From Escallonia rubra (taxonomy: Eukaryota; Streptophyta; Magnoliopsida; Escalloniales; Escalloniaceae), in the NCBI GenBank assembly GCA_033065855.1, contig JAVXUO010002326.1, positions 620,001-684,000 of the forward strand: DNA of 64,000 nucleotides, written 5' to 3'. The stretch's first letter is position 1; each line of letters starts with the position of its first letter. The notes beneath the pieces were generated by a model. That model was given only the letters and a program-made list of their open reading frames with translations. It searched no databases and had not been told where the DNA came from. Shown here one piece after another: positions 12,601-24,749 of the stretch. The position numbers were made by a program, and so were the translations under genes.

Positions 12601-15600
12601 CCATAATATCTAGGCTTTACAAGGCTGCATTACTTGTGTGATATGGATAAGACACTTAAAGAGTCTTGCACATTATCTGCACAAGAAAGGAAGAAAATGG
12701 TAATCCTCGAAGGTGAACTCTGGCCCTATTGGCAGATTAAGGGCATTTCGGTAACTCACAAAAGAATAAGTTTGTGCCTAGTAATAAGAGGGTGAATACA
12801 ATTCGGTGCAGTTTTGCTCTCTTCTAATTATGGGGCTCAATTAGACTCTTCTAGGTAAGAGTCATTGTCTCACTTTTAGATTCATATCCGATTTATCAAC
12901 TTCTAACCCTTGTGCTTAAATCTAACAAGCCCAAACCAAGCAAACCTGAAACCCTAGAAGAAGAAAAAAAAAGAAAAAGAAAAGAAAATCTTCCTGAGAA
13001 CTGTTCATGCACCATAGCTTGCTTTTTACCCAGAGTCAAAAGAACAAAATAAATAAGCCACCCACCACGTTTTAATTTCTTGTTAAGGATTCCTGCATTA
13101 TTTTGTCTATAATTCCACAATATATAATGTACGTCTTCTAGGTTCCCCTTAAGATTGGGCTATAGGTTTGCGAACCCTTTTTCATACAGACAAAACAAAC
13201 GGCATTTGCGTCTACCGTTTTATGTTGGGTTAGGACACCGGGTTATATGAGTAGTTTCTTACATCGACTTGGTATCGGATCGGACACCAGCTTATATGAT
13301 TAGTTATGTTACACTGCATCAGATTGAAGATATGCTTCTCCATCCGACCGAAATTGACGCCGTGTTTGGCATGGATCACGTAACATAGATGATTAGATAC
13401 CTCTATAGAAAAAACTAATTACCAAACCAAGAAAAAACAGAGTGCCAAACCAAGGACAGAAAATTAGTCACGACTGCGCATTCTCCTGCACCACAATATC
13501 CTTTTAGCCAAAATGCTTAGGATGTCTAGCGTCATAAGCATTCAACAGCACATTTTAGTAAATTCATCAAGCAGATTGCATGAAAAACAGTTCCAGCTAC
13601 ACTAAAATACTATAAGCATCCAAAGTATAGTAAATTATCAAAGCATCATCGCAATCACCCTGACTTAAACAAATCTTCAACGCTAATATCAGGACAAGAA
13701 GAGTCTTAGCACCAAAAGAGGAGGTTACCTCAAGGAAACGGTTCCAGTGCCGACAGTTCTTCAAATCAAGCTGAGTTACATCATTTGCATATCTAAACAG
13801 CAAAGTTAGTCAATGAAGTTATATAATTTATGAAATGTCTATCAGGGAAGAAGTCATCGTGAAGCTCACGAACCTAACAACGGTTTGAACCAGAGAGGAC
13901 TCATCGACTGATGGATCTCCCCCATCAACAGCATCCCATGGACCTCCGATTGCCAGGAAACGATTGTCCCTTTTAAGAATAGCAAACCTCAGCATGTTGC
14001 AAAAATGAGGTATGCGATCATCATAGCTTCTATCAGATGAAAGCTCATCCAGGGAGTTTTGGCTAAGTCCACTCATCAAGATCATCTGATTCAAAAGGAA
14101 GAAAAAAATGCAAATAAAGCGCATAAACTTTCATACACTTCATAACAATAATTGAACAAAAGAACAATGAATGACAACAGTAGAAAAGACTGCTTAACAC
14201 GTTATGTGCATATGGTACCACGCCTAAATAATGCATAAATATGCAACATTTCTAACTATATTCGAGTAGCCTAGCATGACAGAGTGCAACATGTGTGGCT
14301 TCAACTTTGGTCATATCAACAATCCCAAAACAACTAAGAATGAGCAAATGCTACATGCTTAAACATGTCTATGATTAAAACAACTCTAAGATAAAAAGCT
14401 TAGCGCATTAGAATGACCAAATACTACATGCTTAAGCATGTCTACGATTAAAACAACTCTAAGATAAAAAGCTTAGCGCATTGGATAGGGTAGACACTTT
14501 TCACATGCTGAAACTAGCAAGAAAACCTGAAGTTTGTCTTAATGACTTTGGTTCGTATAGCCCCAGTAGAAGTAAAAATCAATATGATACTACGTCGTCC
14601 TACATCTGATTAGTACTGATCATCAAACCATAAAGAAGTCAAAGGAATAATGTTTCATTCTGTGCACATGCCAGCTTCATCCAATAGATGTATACAACAT
14701 GATCCAACCTTGGCATTCCACACAGTAGAACCACATTCTGGTTTTACAGGCTCAACAGCAGATGATTTGTTGGATGACACTTTCTCCTGGGCCGCATACT
14801 CTTCTTCAGCAAAATCATGTTCAAAACTGCTCATAAACACGGCAGCAAACCAATACTTAGTTTCAATTTTTCAAACTTGATAGAACTTCATAGAGATGTA
14901 GTCTCAAAATGACAATAAAACTCCCGGAACTGCAAAATATATACCTAGACAATGCATATAGGACTAACATCGAAGCAGAGATCAAGTAAGCGTGCAATTT
15001 AGACTTGAAACTAATTTTGGTAAAGGAAGGCAGTATTAACTCTTTAGGTGAAGTTGAAGCACTAAGTAAACAGAAGCGAGTCATGGATAATGTACCTGAC
15101 GGGAGTATGGATAGAAAGTTTAAGATTCTTCCTTGGCCAATTCACAACTACCTACAGCCAGTTTAATGTCGATAACAACGGGAGTTGGAATGTCAAAAAC
15201 AAAGCAAATATTTGAAAATGTAAATATGAATAAAACAGAATACCTTGGAGCATTCTGGAGATATAAAAAGTCTTGGATATCGCTTGTCTATCGACAAATA
15301 GTCCCTCTCAACATCTACCAAAGTGGAGGAGTAGACCTGCAGAGAAACAACAATTACCACAAAGTTTTTTATCTGTGCAAGATATTTGAAGAAGCAGACC
15401 ATCTGTGCTGACTAAATAAACGTTAGTGATTAAGCATTCATAAGTAGCAAAGAGATGATATTAAATGAAGAAAACTATGTCCTGAGGGTAATATCCAAAT
15501 GAATGAAAACCTTGGGATAAAAGTAAAAGCAACAACCATCAAACACATATAACCTGGCTAATGATCCCATATATGCCTAGAGAAGTGAAAGAGGGCAACA

Positions 15601-18600
15601 AACCTCTCTCAGCAAAGAGCAGAAAAAAAGGAAGTAAGTGAAAAAGAAGAAAATAATCACTGAAGCGAAAAGAATGACAAGAGAAACAAGTTCTGAAGAC
15701 ATAAAGAGCGGTGAAGGAACCCCACCATCTACGCAGGACAAGAGCGCACAGAAGCCCTAAATTCAAAGAGAGAATCATCGGAATCGACAAAGATCGGGTC
15801 AATAGAAACCGTCAAGATACAAAACCAGGAAAAGGCAGACCCTAGCAAGAGGAAGGTGTAGTACAATCATTCAATGACTAAGCTCTTGTGCAGCTTTTTT
15901 ACCTTGCAGACATATTCTCTCCGTTTTTCTTTAACAGGTGAATGACGCCTTCAGCATGATAGAACACCAAGTTAGAAACGCGAACAGTTTTGCATACAGA
16001 ACTAGAGCATGACTCAAAATTAAACAACAAGTTCCACCTATGCGAAGCTTCATGACGTGGGGATTCTCGTCTTGAAAATTTCCCATCCTTTGTTGCTGAG
16101 GAACCACGGCGGTCCCTGGAGATTCTGAGTGGAGTTCGATCACGCTTAATTTCAGGTCCACGTTTGTGCTCTCGATCTTTATCTTTTTCCCGCCGCTCCA
16201 AAGTGCGTTCCCTCTTACGTAATCTCTCTCTTTCACGTTCTCGATCTCGTTCCCGTTCCCGTTCTCGTTCCCGTTCGCGCTCCTTCTCTCTTTCTCTGTC
16301 TTTCTCTCGATCACGCAGACGATCCCTATGGCGCTCCTCTTCCCTTCGCTCAAGTTCCCGAGCATACACCCTGTCATCTTTGCGCTCATCAATCCTTGAA
16401 TAGTCTGATTCGTGAGACGTTCCATGAAGCCCTTTCCCTGTAGCATAGTCTCTACCAGGAGGCAGACTCACTCCATAACCAGGATTTGAAGAACTTTGAG
16501 CATACGCAAGATCATCAATGGCTCCCCGTGGAGCTGCCCCTAAGATTGATGGAGCATGTTGTCCACCATATGCTGTACTATTTAGCATCGATAAAGTGCG
16601 AGCATCAGCTTCCATTCTCCCACCGTAAGACATAAGCTCCTGGGCAGGATGACGTATAGTTGCCCCCCTTGTTGCAAGATAATCACCTTGTCTGCCAGAA
16701 ACGTGTTGCTACTCAGTGCAATAAGGTGTATGTATGGACATATATACATGTACTGACGTAATAAAAATGCCCCAAAAGAATTATACTATGCACAAGTAGT
16801 ACAATATAGCCATCAAGAATATTCCTTAAATCGACTTCATTAGCAAAGATAACACAAAATGGTCATGATGAATGAAACGGGAAAAAAGAAAATGTAGTCA
16901 CTGCGGCTGAATACCAGACGAAATATACCTAGAACCCCCATCAAGAGAGGCAGCTTGCAGTGACTGAGCCTTTAATAGCTGTTCTTGACGAAGCACTGAT
17001 GCCTGATCAATGCGATCATATATGTCAGCCTGTCTCGGCAGTAAGATGGAAAGATATACACATTATAACTTGTTATACATCGCAAACAAACATAGACTGG
17101 ATCAACAAATTCATTAAAGCCAGCAGAAAATAACATCATGATTTAAACCTGATGTTGACCAAAACCAACTGGTTCACTTTGCAAATCCCTCCCCATGTAT
17201 AACCCTGACCGCTCAGCATATTGGCGCCTGTCGATCGATGGGTAATCAGAAATCTTATCGGAGAATAACTGATCAGCTTTCTGAGCATATCCATGGCTTG
17301 ATGATGACACATAGTCACCCGATGTGAACTTAGGTGAATCTGGCATAGCAGAGCCATAACCACTTCGACCTTGCAAAGCAGATTGTCCTGCTCCTTTGGC
17401 ACTCACTGGGGGAACCTGCAGTTGAAAGAGAGTAATGAAATATTTATAACATCTTCTATAGGCACAGATAAAACAAGAACAACAGATAAATTCAATGCGT
17501 GTAAGAGCTGTGAGGCATTGCGCGTGTAAAAGACTGGAGGTAACACATTAGAAGGAGCAAAAAGGAAGCAGAATCCACGAGGGGCCGGTAAAATACTTAA
17601 ATGTTGCAGCGGAAAGTTTGTAAGCCTGTTGCGTTTATTTATTACCCAAAAGAAACTTAAAGCAGTTTTTCAGGTCTTCCTCAAACAACAATCACCTTTT
17701 GCAACACCATCATCGTTCTCTACCCAGTACAGGAAGCAAAAGATAATGATGACATTCTCAAAGTAAAGTATGGCAACAGACTTAAAGTACAGGGCGGAGT
17801 GGCAGGACAGAGAGAGACATAGTTATATTTTTCTAATACATGCATGAACCCTGTATGGTATGGCTTGATAGCGTACCAATTTTACAGACCATAGTAACAT
17901 AGTCGGATGGTGTTTCCCAAGGAAAGATAACACGACCCAACAGGAAACCAGATTACAAAAGATATCTAGCTGTAAAAGATTCATAAGACAATAAACCTGA
18001 CAATTATCGGCCAATGTTAAACCTTGATCATTCTTTAGACTTCTTTATTGACAACCAATAATGAAATGCAAATAAAATCATAATAGATGTACCCAAAAAA
18101 AGCCAAGCCTAGCAAAACCAAACTTCACCACTCAAACCACAAAGAGAGCCCCAGTGATAGGCTCAGACCTCGAGAAATAGCAAATTCATGAAAAAGAAGA
18201 AAAAGAGAGTACCAATATGGACATGATATACAAGCTTAAATAAACATATTCTGGCATTAATGGTAACAATCAGTGTAAGTAGTTTAAAAGGTTCCTAGCA
18301 ATCAAGTCTTTTCTCACTACCTCTCCCCAAGATATCCTTGGTCGGCCCTACCTTGTCTTACCCCCATCAACTAGAGTAGGACCAAACATTGAGTTATGGA
18401 GAAGTACCTCATCTTATCATATTATGGATGTTTAAGTAATTTGTTGCAGATAAGAAACTTCTAGTAATTATCATCGTTTTAAGGAACAGGCTTTATCTAG
18501 CAGTCATGATGTATTTAATATTGGTTTAGCTTTAGTTCATAGGAATCTCTTAGTAGGATAACATCTCTATTATTTCTCTATATAAGCAAGTGTTTGTATG

Positions 18601-19809
18601 AACAATTCATACCGCCTGCTTAATAGTTGTTCAGCAGCTTTCATTTTTTTTTTTTCTTCCATTCAGACATATGTCATTCAACAAGGCCAACTGGTTTCAA
18701 AAAACTTTGATTTCTAGCAGGACAATAAAGAGCACAAGCTCCACTACAGTCCTCCCTTTGGGATTTCCTATTGGAGATGAAAAACAGAACCCTTCATCAA
18801 TAGTTCAGAACAGGCAAGGCATCACAGTAAACAAACTCCAACAAGCATTTGAATTCATCAAAAAGTGAAAAACAAATTAAATGAGCTCAATTATACCCAA
18901 GTCAATCTCAGGTAACGAGAAATAACTAAAGAAAGATGAAGTTACCTGTTGAGCACTACTCAAAGCAGCCGAACCATATACAGAACTGTATTGCCCACCA
19001 TAATGAGCTCCGCCTAACATCGAAGAATGCCGAGAAGCAATAGCTAGTTGAGAGGCAGCATCAGCACCTAACTACATAAACGAACAAAAAGGCAAAAGAA
19101 GTAACATAAGAAATCACGACTTATGATGAACATTGAGAAACTACGAACAATCAGAGACAAAGGCCAAAAGAAGTTGACATATTTTCGGAAGGGTTTTTGA
19201 TTGAAAAAAGAAAAGGACTGCCCAAAGAAACAAAGGATACTGCCGTTTGTAGGAAGTCTCTCGAATAATAAAAGCTTAAATTAGACATTCACCAAAACCC
19301 TAAGCTGCACACTTAGCAGAAATAGTTCTCCACAACAATAGTGCTTTGAAATCGATAAGCTTCCAAGAAAGCAAATTATCAATTCCAATAGTAATAGTTA
19401 ACTTGCATGCAAGTTTCTAGAAGCAGAAATGAAAAGTGAAAAGTACCTTTTGCAAATTCCCACAATATATTTAGTACCATGTGAACATCAAATTGAACTC
19501 AAATCACTGTAATACATTCAATAAGTAACGTTGACGAAGGAAGCCAGGGTAGAAACAACGACCAAAGTCAACTTTTACGTGCACTAAATCCATACTAGGA
19601 TTTTGCAAAATGTCAAAGGTGAAAAATCGCATGCAAATGAAAAAGCCCTAAATTAAAATTAAAAAAAAAATGGCAGCCGAGGTTTTAGAAGCCTATACGT
19701 TCTGGGCGTAGGCGGATTGAGCAGAGAACTGCTGTTGCTGCTGTTGTTGCGGCTGCTGCTGCTGCTGCTGCTGCTGGCCATAAGGGTTATTCCCACGGGA
19801 GGAGTACAT
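6608..19809 (-). CDS. RSA1: RSA1/CCAR1-like nuclear protein, 21 exons, about 1360 aa
   Basis: Homologue of Arabidopsis SHORT ROOT IN SALT MEDIUM 1, a nuclear Ca-binding regulator acting with the bHLH factor RITF1 in salt and oxidative stress responses; also related to animal CCAR1/DBC1. Exons, minus-strand order: 19809-19699, 19071-18946, 17415-17149, 17029-16929, 16691-16038, 15948-15903, 15336-15244, 15151-15096, 14826-14709, 14085-13874, 13792-13729, 11899-11732, 10617-10587, 10504-9339, 9210-9136, 8952-8878, 8758-8429, 7288-7094, 6994-6953, 6865-6803, 6697-6608. Lengths sum to 4083 nt and every join keeps frame. Domains: Gln-rich N-terminus (residues 12-26); Arg/Glu/Asp dipeptide tract (about 313-378); S1-like region (about 420-485, YVCK, VVVNWP); DBC1 region (about 486-672, [22 protein letters not shown]); Lys/Glu-rich low complexity (673-1071); acidic stretch (about 1205-1225); EF-hand-like C-terminus (about 1297-1330, [11 protein letters not shown]). 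The start is the ATG at 19809, followed by [12 protein letters not shown] as in the family. Length matches Arabidopsis (about 1336 aa). Function is inferred from homology. Confidence 0.93.
7095..7287 (-). other. RSA1: RSA1 exon 18, between two GC-donor introns
   Basis: This exon (full span 7288-7094) encodes a Lys/Glu-rich, strongly charged stretch ending in KELLQ. It joins in phase 0 to exon 19 at 6994 (AFRFFDRN), which fits the family sequence. The donor reads CAG|GCATGT, a GC instead of GT. The GT four bases further on would break the frame. Confidence 0.75.
7289..8428 (-). other. RSA1 intron 17: GC-AG splice sites, contains long hairpin
   Basis: The donor at 8428 reads AATGAG|GCAAGA, a GC donor with otherwise ideal consensus. 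The acceptor is ATGCAG before exon 18 at 7288. With these sites both neighbours join in phase 0. No nearby GT donor preserves frame. The intron is about 1.14 kb and holds the inverted repeat at 7508-7898. Confidence 0.75.
7508..7898. repeat. Long inverted repeat with ~190-bp arms in an RSA1 intron
   Basis: The left arm (7508-7696) and right arm (7700-7898) are reverse complements with roughly 85-90% identity by eye. A long near-identical block around GGATGTCATATAATGTACAA occurs in both. The loop is only a few bases. The transcript would fold into one long duplex. It could be a foldback MITE, or an inverted duplication of the kind proposed as ancestors of young plant MIRNA or siRNA loci. No flanking target duplication was found. 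Confidence 0.85.
11900..13728 (-). other. RSA1 intron 11 (1.83 kb), with an imperfect duplication
   Basis: A large intron between the DBC1-region exons. Around 12395-12500 and 12575-12680 an imperfect direct repeat of about 185-bp spacing shares GGTATGAAACC...CATCTCC and CTACAAGGCTGCATT-like blocks. No exon was needed here to keep frame. The rest is AT-rich with no recognised element. Confidence 0.55.
14345..14483. repeat. 73-bp tandem duplication in an RSA1 intron
   Basis: CTACATGCTTAA begins at 14351 and recurs at 14424. Both units run through AACATGTCT..GATTAAAACAACTC to AAAAAGCTTAGCGCATT. The copies are nearly identical, so the duplication is recent. It lies between exons 9 and 10. Confidence 0.85.
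17416..18945 (-). other. RSA1 intron 2 (1.53 kb), possible LTR fragment inside
   Basis: Non-coding. Between about 18400 and 18660 a segment carries a CTATATAAGCAAG TATA-like motif followed by a T-rich run, resembling a small LTR or promoter fragment read on the plus strand. I could not define ends. The remainder shows nothing further. Confidence 0.4.
19699..19809 (-). other. RSA1: RSA1 exon 1, polyglutamine start
   Basis: Encodes the first 37 residues. A Gln run broken by one Pro is written with mixed CAG and CAA codons (seven CAG, one CCG, then CAA/CAG). The exon ends at a phase-0 GTATAG donor, and exon 2 resumes at 19071 with [10 protein letters not shown]. The run is a likely length polymorphism. 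Confidence 0.9.
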
Positions 19810-20159
19810 TTCCGTGTATCCAAACACCACCTGGATAGCAAAATGTCAATTCGAAGGGTATTGGCTGTGATACAGCAAATACGGCTGAGAGAGGGATCAG
19901 TTTTGACCAGTGCCGACGGCGTCGCAAGGGTTTCGCAGTGAACGGCGACGACGGAGGCAAGAGAGTATTTGGGACGACTGAAAGACGAAGCTATAGAGCC
20001 CTAATTTGGCTTTGGTTTTATATATATATATATACACACACACACACTTATATATCAAGACCATTCCTTATGAGCGGGTCCGGACGGGTCAGGGTATGGA
20101 TCGGGTGGGTGTGGGTTTTCCTCTTCTCTTTTCCGCACTCTTTTCTTTCTTCTAAGCTC
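19810..20159 (-). promoter_or_regulatory. RSA1 5' UTR and promoter region, with TA/CA microsatellite
   Basis: This is the sequence immediately upstream of the RSA1 start codon. A (TA)n(CA)n microsatellite at about 20017-20048 lies some 210-240 bases upstream and could supply a TATA-like element on the minus strand. The transcription start cannot be assigned from sequence. Confidence 0.4.
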
Positions 20160-20162
20160 TTA

Positions 20163-20898
20163 CGGCTTGTTTGCGAGTTTTTTTTTAGAAGAGAAAGGGA
20201 AGGAAAAGAACGGAAAATAACTTATTTCTTCCCTTTTCTCTAATTTGTGAGTTTTTTTATGAAGAGAAAAGAAGAGAAAGGAGAGGAAAGTTTGGGCTCC
20301 TTTTGTCTCTAAATCGTTCCTCTCGAAATTGGGAAGAAATGGAGAAAAAAGAAACTCTCATAACTAACATTTTAATAATACTCATATTACCCTTGAGACA
20401 ATGAAGACTAAATTTTTAATATTTTTAAGCTTTAGGGTTTCTTACATGAACTTACCACTTTACTTATAAACAAATGATTGTTTTAGATGTCATAGCTAAC
20501 TCATGATTTATTATTTTGCTTTTGGCGTACATATAATTAGATTTGGATGTTAGGATACTTGTAGTCAAGTCATGGCTATTTTTATTTTTTACATTATGAT
20601 ATTAATCGGCGATGCAAGACTTATTACATTAATATGAGATTGATGTACTTTGTATCATGTTATTGATAACTAATTTGTTTTCCCATCAAAATCATCTTCT
20701 ATTTTAGAATCGTACATAAGGGTATATGCGTAATCGGATGTCTTTTCTTTTTCGTTTTTGCTGAACTAACGAACAAGAGAAAGAAATGATACTTTTTTTT
20801 TCTCTCTTAAACTTACAGACAAGAAGAAGGAAAATTGTAATCATTTCCCTTCTCTTCCCTTCTTTTCTTTTCTCATCTCAAAACTCACAAACAGGCTA
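20163..20898. mobile_element. Tourist-like MITE upstream of RSA1
   Basis: Imperfect terminal inverted repeats: left CGGCTTGTTTGCGAG, right (reversed) TAGCCTGTTTGTGAG, each followed by purine-rich AGAAGAGAAAGG-like runs that pair across the element. TTA flanks both sides (20160-20162, 20899-20901). Length 736 bp, no coding capacity. It lies about 350 bp upstream of the RSA1 start, so it may be part of the promoter. Confidence 0.5.
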
Positions 20899-20901
20899 TT
20901 A

Positions 20902-22849
20902 ATCTGGATTGAGATGATTCAAGTTGCTTTGGATTTCTATAGTTAAACTCTTCGATTTCAAGCAATTTTTCAAGAAATTTTTAATACGTTTGTTGTTCTT
21001 TTCCTTTCAATTGCAACAATTGTGAGTGTTACATCCCTTTGTCCTTTTAAAAGATCATCCTCAAACTTGTAATAGAAAAGGTTTTCTCATGCGGATCATA
21101 TAAGCTTTCATACTAATTTTGATAACCCAAAAAAACTCAAGCCTTCGAGGAGTAAATTAAGAATAAACAAACTTTAAAACAAGTATAATCGGAATAAGGC
21201 TACTAATCCTTTAATTCCATTCCAATTCCAAGGAAACAACCTTACGAAATTTCACAAATCATTATATTTTCCCTTCTAACCCGGTATTCTCTTTCCTTCC
21301 TATAAACACGTCTTACAAAGATCCTGAAGGGGTGAAAAATAACAAGGAGCGCAAAAAAATTGCCCAGTAAAGATAACAACTACGAATAAATATCATTTTG
21401 AAAACACCATGAAATGAGCTTTTCGAAATAACAAACAAATATGTAATTCAACTGCAAAAAATTGTTGAAAGGGAAGAATTGAGCAACGTTTGGTCATCTC
21501 AACCGACTATAACATCTAATATTGTATGTGTTTATAGACCGGCCATGCCTACGTGCCACAACACAAATGCCTCCAAGTGGCCCAAGGGATTCAACCCGGT
21601 CGTCAAAAATATACTTTCAAAGAGCAATTTATTGACATGTTTTTAAAATGGAATGTAACTCAAAATCAAATAATCAAAACACTAAATTAATTTTTCACAT
21701 TCAAATGATCATGAACTTTTTCTTTTACAGAACAGTTCTGCAATCGGGAATCTTTGAAGGCTAATAAAGTTGCTTAAATGAAAGGTTTTTTTTTATTAAA
21801 AAACACGTGTGGAGAAAACTTTTTTCAGGTAAAATTGTTTGAAAATGAAAAGTCACGGCCCTTCAAATTGATCCAAGTCTAACTTGCTCTGAAAAGAAAG
21901 GTGCGCCTAAAGCGCCACTGCGCCTTATGTCAGTGCCAGCCTTGGCCCAAGCCCAGGTATGCATGCGTGCATCAGTGTGTGATGCACTATACATACGAGC
22001 GCATGTCCAAACCTACGATGCACTATATATACGAGTGCATGTCCAAACCTGATTTGTTTTACTACAACAATAAAGTCTATCCCATGTTTATATGAAATTT
22101 TTATTTAGCTTTTCTCCCCTGAACAATGTTTGATTGCTTGTTTTTTATGGTAGTTAGGATTAAGCACGTACAAATTGCACCAAAGCAATTTTTATTAGTA
22201 AGGGCACAACTTTATTTTCTTGTACTCCTGACACAATAGCCATCGCACACGGTTAGACAAATATTTATTTTTCAAGAAATTCAAAAGTCAGAATGTAACT
22301 CACTTTTTGATGAGACAACTTGATTTTTTGAGGTCCTTACACCATGCAGAGTGATCTATGATACCCAAGTTCTAAAATTTAAAGAAAAATTCCAACAACT
22401 TCCTCTAATTTCCAAAACAAATTAAAATTTCAGGTTATCAACTTAGAAATTACCTCTGACCATACCTTTGGTTGATCATATATGAGTAGGAGTAGTCTTT
22501 CAACTTGAACATTTACAATCTTAGTATATGAGTTTATTAACATCCAAAAGTAACGGTAGCCTTAGCTAAGAGTCCTTAGTGACCAACAGTGTATACCATA
22601 CCTACAACCTCTCAACCAAAATTTTTAAATATTCATGTGTTTATGGCTTTGTGCTCTATCTTAGGATTTCATAAATGCCTCAAAGACAAGCTTTAGATCA
22701 TGAAGGAACAACTCCACTTCTTGCGCTCATGTAATTAAACTAAATAGGTGCACTGACTTGCACCCTCCTTAATTATAGAAGAAATACTTTTCACCCTCAT
22801 TTTGTTCTCCATATAGACATGCACTCTCTTGAGATGGCATGGATATTCA
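20902..22849. other. Intergenic, AT-rich; weak LTR-like signal and a short tandem repeat
   Basis: Near 21349-21385, GAGCGCAAAAAAATTGCCCAGTAAAGATAAC resembles part of the LTR family described at 28895-37504, so an old related LTR fragment may lie at about 21020-21420. A ~39-bp direct repeat (CGATGCACTATAxATACGAG type) occupies about 21980-22055. No gene is seen. Confidence 0.4.
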
Positions 22850-22949
22850 AATCTTCGTTCCTTTGTTTTGTTGATTATTATTTGAAGTGTTTTCCATTAA
22901 AGAAGAGTGCCGAGCATTACTCAAGTGTCTATTAATTTTTACTTGTAAA

Positions 22950-23200
22950 TCACCTTTCATTTCAAAGACATTAATCTCATGTCTCAAATCCCTACCTAGG
23001 CCTTTTTGTAAAGGGATCAACGAAAACTCCCTTGGACTTTGATAAAATGAGTAGTAACTACTCATTTGATAAGTTGTTCTCTAACATTATATGTCTTGAA
23101 TTGAAATGTCTTGACTCTTATTTGATACTTTGTTTATCGTAAGCCCGTGATAATGTTGTCTCATCATCACTGAAAATAGAAGTGGCAGTCATCAACTTAG
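22950..23200 (-). pseudogene. Ty1/copia RNase H C-terminal fossil
   Basis: On the minus strand the three frames together show TTLSRAYDK, then SRHFNSRH, then a DPFTK-like and KGLGRDL segment. These follow the order of the copia RNase H end (ATLSRA, KSRHI.LRH, ADPLTK). Frame changes and stops interrupt it. No LTRs or other pol domains are attached, so it is an isolated decayed piece. Confidence 0.55.
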
Positions 23201-23661
23201 GTTATAGATGAATCTCTATTAGAAGATTTCTAAATCATTTTACTTTTTCATATTGTTAATGTTAATGCAATAATCCTCGTAGAATATGAATTCAAAGTTT
23301 GTTTCTTCAAAACCAGAGAAATGGTTCCTCTATCTATAACAAATATTTAACCACTTGTGTATTACGTTTTTTGTTGTGAATCAAAATGAGATGGGATCGA
23401 TCGAGTGCATGAACTCATCTGTAAAGCACAACACAAGTAAACAGTGGCTCGCCTGACTGGTACCCAACGGATTTTCAATGCCCTAAGTCAAAACCTATAT
23501 AAGGAGAACTTTGACTTATTGAATTGTGTCTCTTCCGGTCGACGGGATCGAGCTCCCATGTCTGATTGGGACGCGTTCCCATGGAGTTCCTATCATGGGA
23601 TTGTAAAACTGCAGTTCTAAAAGAGAACCGTCGATAGATACGGCATTTCCTGCAACTAAGG

Positions 23662-24622
23662 TGCATGGTGTGGTGAAGGGATAGACCAACGTTGGGAGCA
23701 TAGTGGTGTGACATGGTGTCAGAGGGCACGCCAGTATAAGGGGCACGATGCATGGGCATAGTGAGATTTGTGCGGTATCGGGGGCACGCTTAATGGAGAT
23801 GGCGCGAAGGCTCGGATTCAGCATCTGGAGATGGCGAAAGGGCTGGGCTCCTGGTATCATGGAGACGGATGTTGCGCCGAGGGGTAGGTGGCTTAGAGAT
23901 GATGCTCAAGTGTCCGGACAAGTGTCACGAGATGGCACTAGGGCACTATGACGAGTGTCACGGAGATGGGCGTCGTGTCGGGGGCACGTGATGCGGAGAT
24001 AGCGCTCAAGTGCAGTGACGGGTGTCACAGAGATGGGCACCGAGTCAGGAGGACGTGACACGGTAAAGGTGCTCGAACGCTGTGATGGATGTCACAGAGA
24101 TGGGCATCATGTCAGTGGCAAGTGATGCAGAGACGGCACATTCAGCCAGGCATCATTGTTTGACGGGCACGGCGATAGGCGTCATGGATGATGTAATTCC
24201 CAAGGAGAGGAGATAGCAAGGGTTTGGGTAAGGGATCCCCCAAGGGGTGAAATAAGGAAGCCCCTTAAGAGCAGGAATGCCCAAGAGAATGGAGTTGGGG
24301 TGACCATTTAAGGAAAGGTTAAAGTCCAACCTCTTCGGGGGGAGCGAGGTCCAACCCATTTGGGGGAAGGCACATCATCGCTTTCAATAATTGGAATAAT
24401 TTCATGCCGGAGGCGCGACACATGACGACGATTCTGATACGTGACATTGATTCCAACACTTAGAATAATTTTGCTTCAGAGGCGTGACACGTGACTTAAG
24501 CATCAGCCTTGATTTGACCGGTTTGGTAGCGTTGAACTTTAATCATTGAACGCTTGTTGACATGTCGCGAGAGTAGGACCTTAGAGCTGTCAAAAATGTA
24601 TGGCCAGGATGTGCTAGCAACA
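23662..24622 (+). repeat. Left direct repeat (LTR) of the LARD-like element
   Basis: It matches the split right copy in order: GTGAAGGGATxGACCAA, a TGTGCGGT block, CAATGGAGATGxxGCGA, the GATTCCAACACTT blocks, and the GTTGAACTTT...CATGTCGCGAGAG terminal part ending GCTAGCAACA. Its first half contains ~70-bp sub-repeats of the type GTGTCACAGAGATGGGC. Confidence 0.65.
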
Positions 24623-24749
24623 TAAGCCCCCTACATGCAATAAATGCGGAGGGGTAACTCGGGTGTGTAGCCATGCATAACCACTAGTCCATCTCTAGAA
24701 AAAAATTTGGTGTGTGTTGGCATAGTTGTCGTGGGCGTTGTCACTGAAT

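Noticed and set aside
16164-16403. Plus-strand Ser/Arg-rich frame resembling an SR protein
   Set aside because: It is the complement of the Arg/Glu dipeptide tract of RSA1 exon 5.
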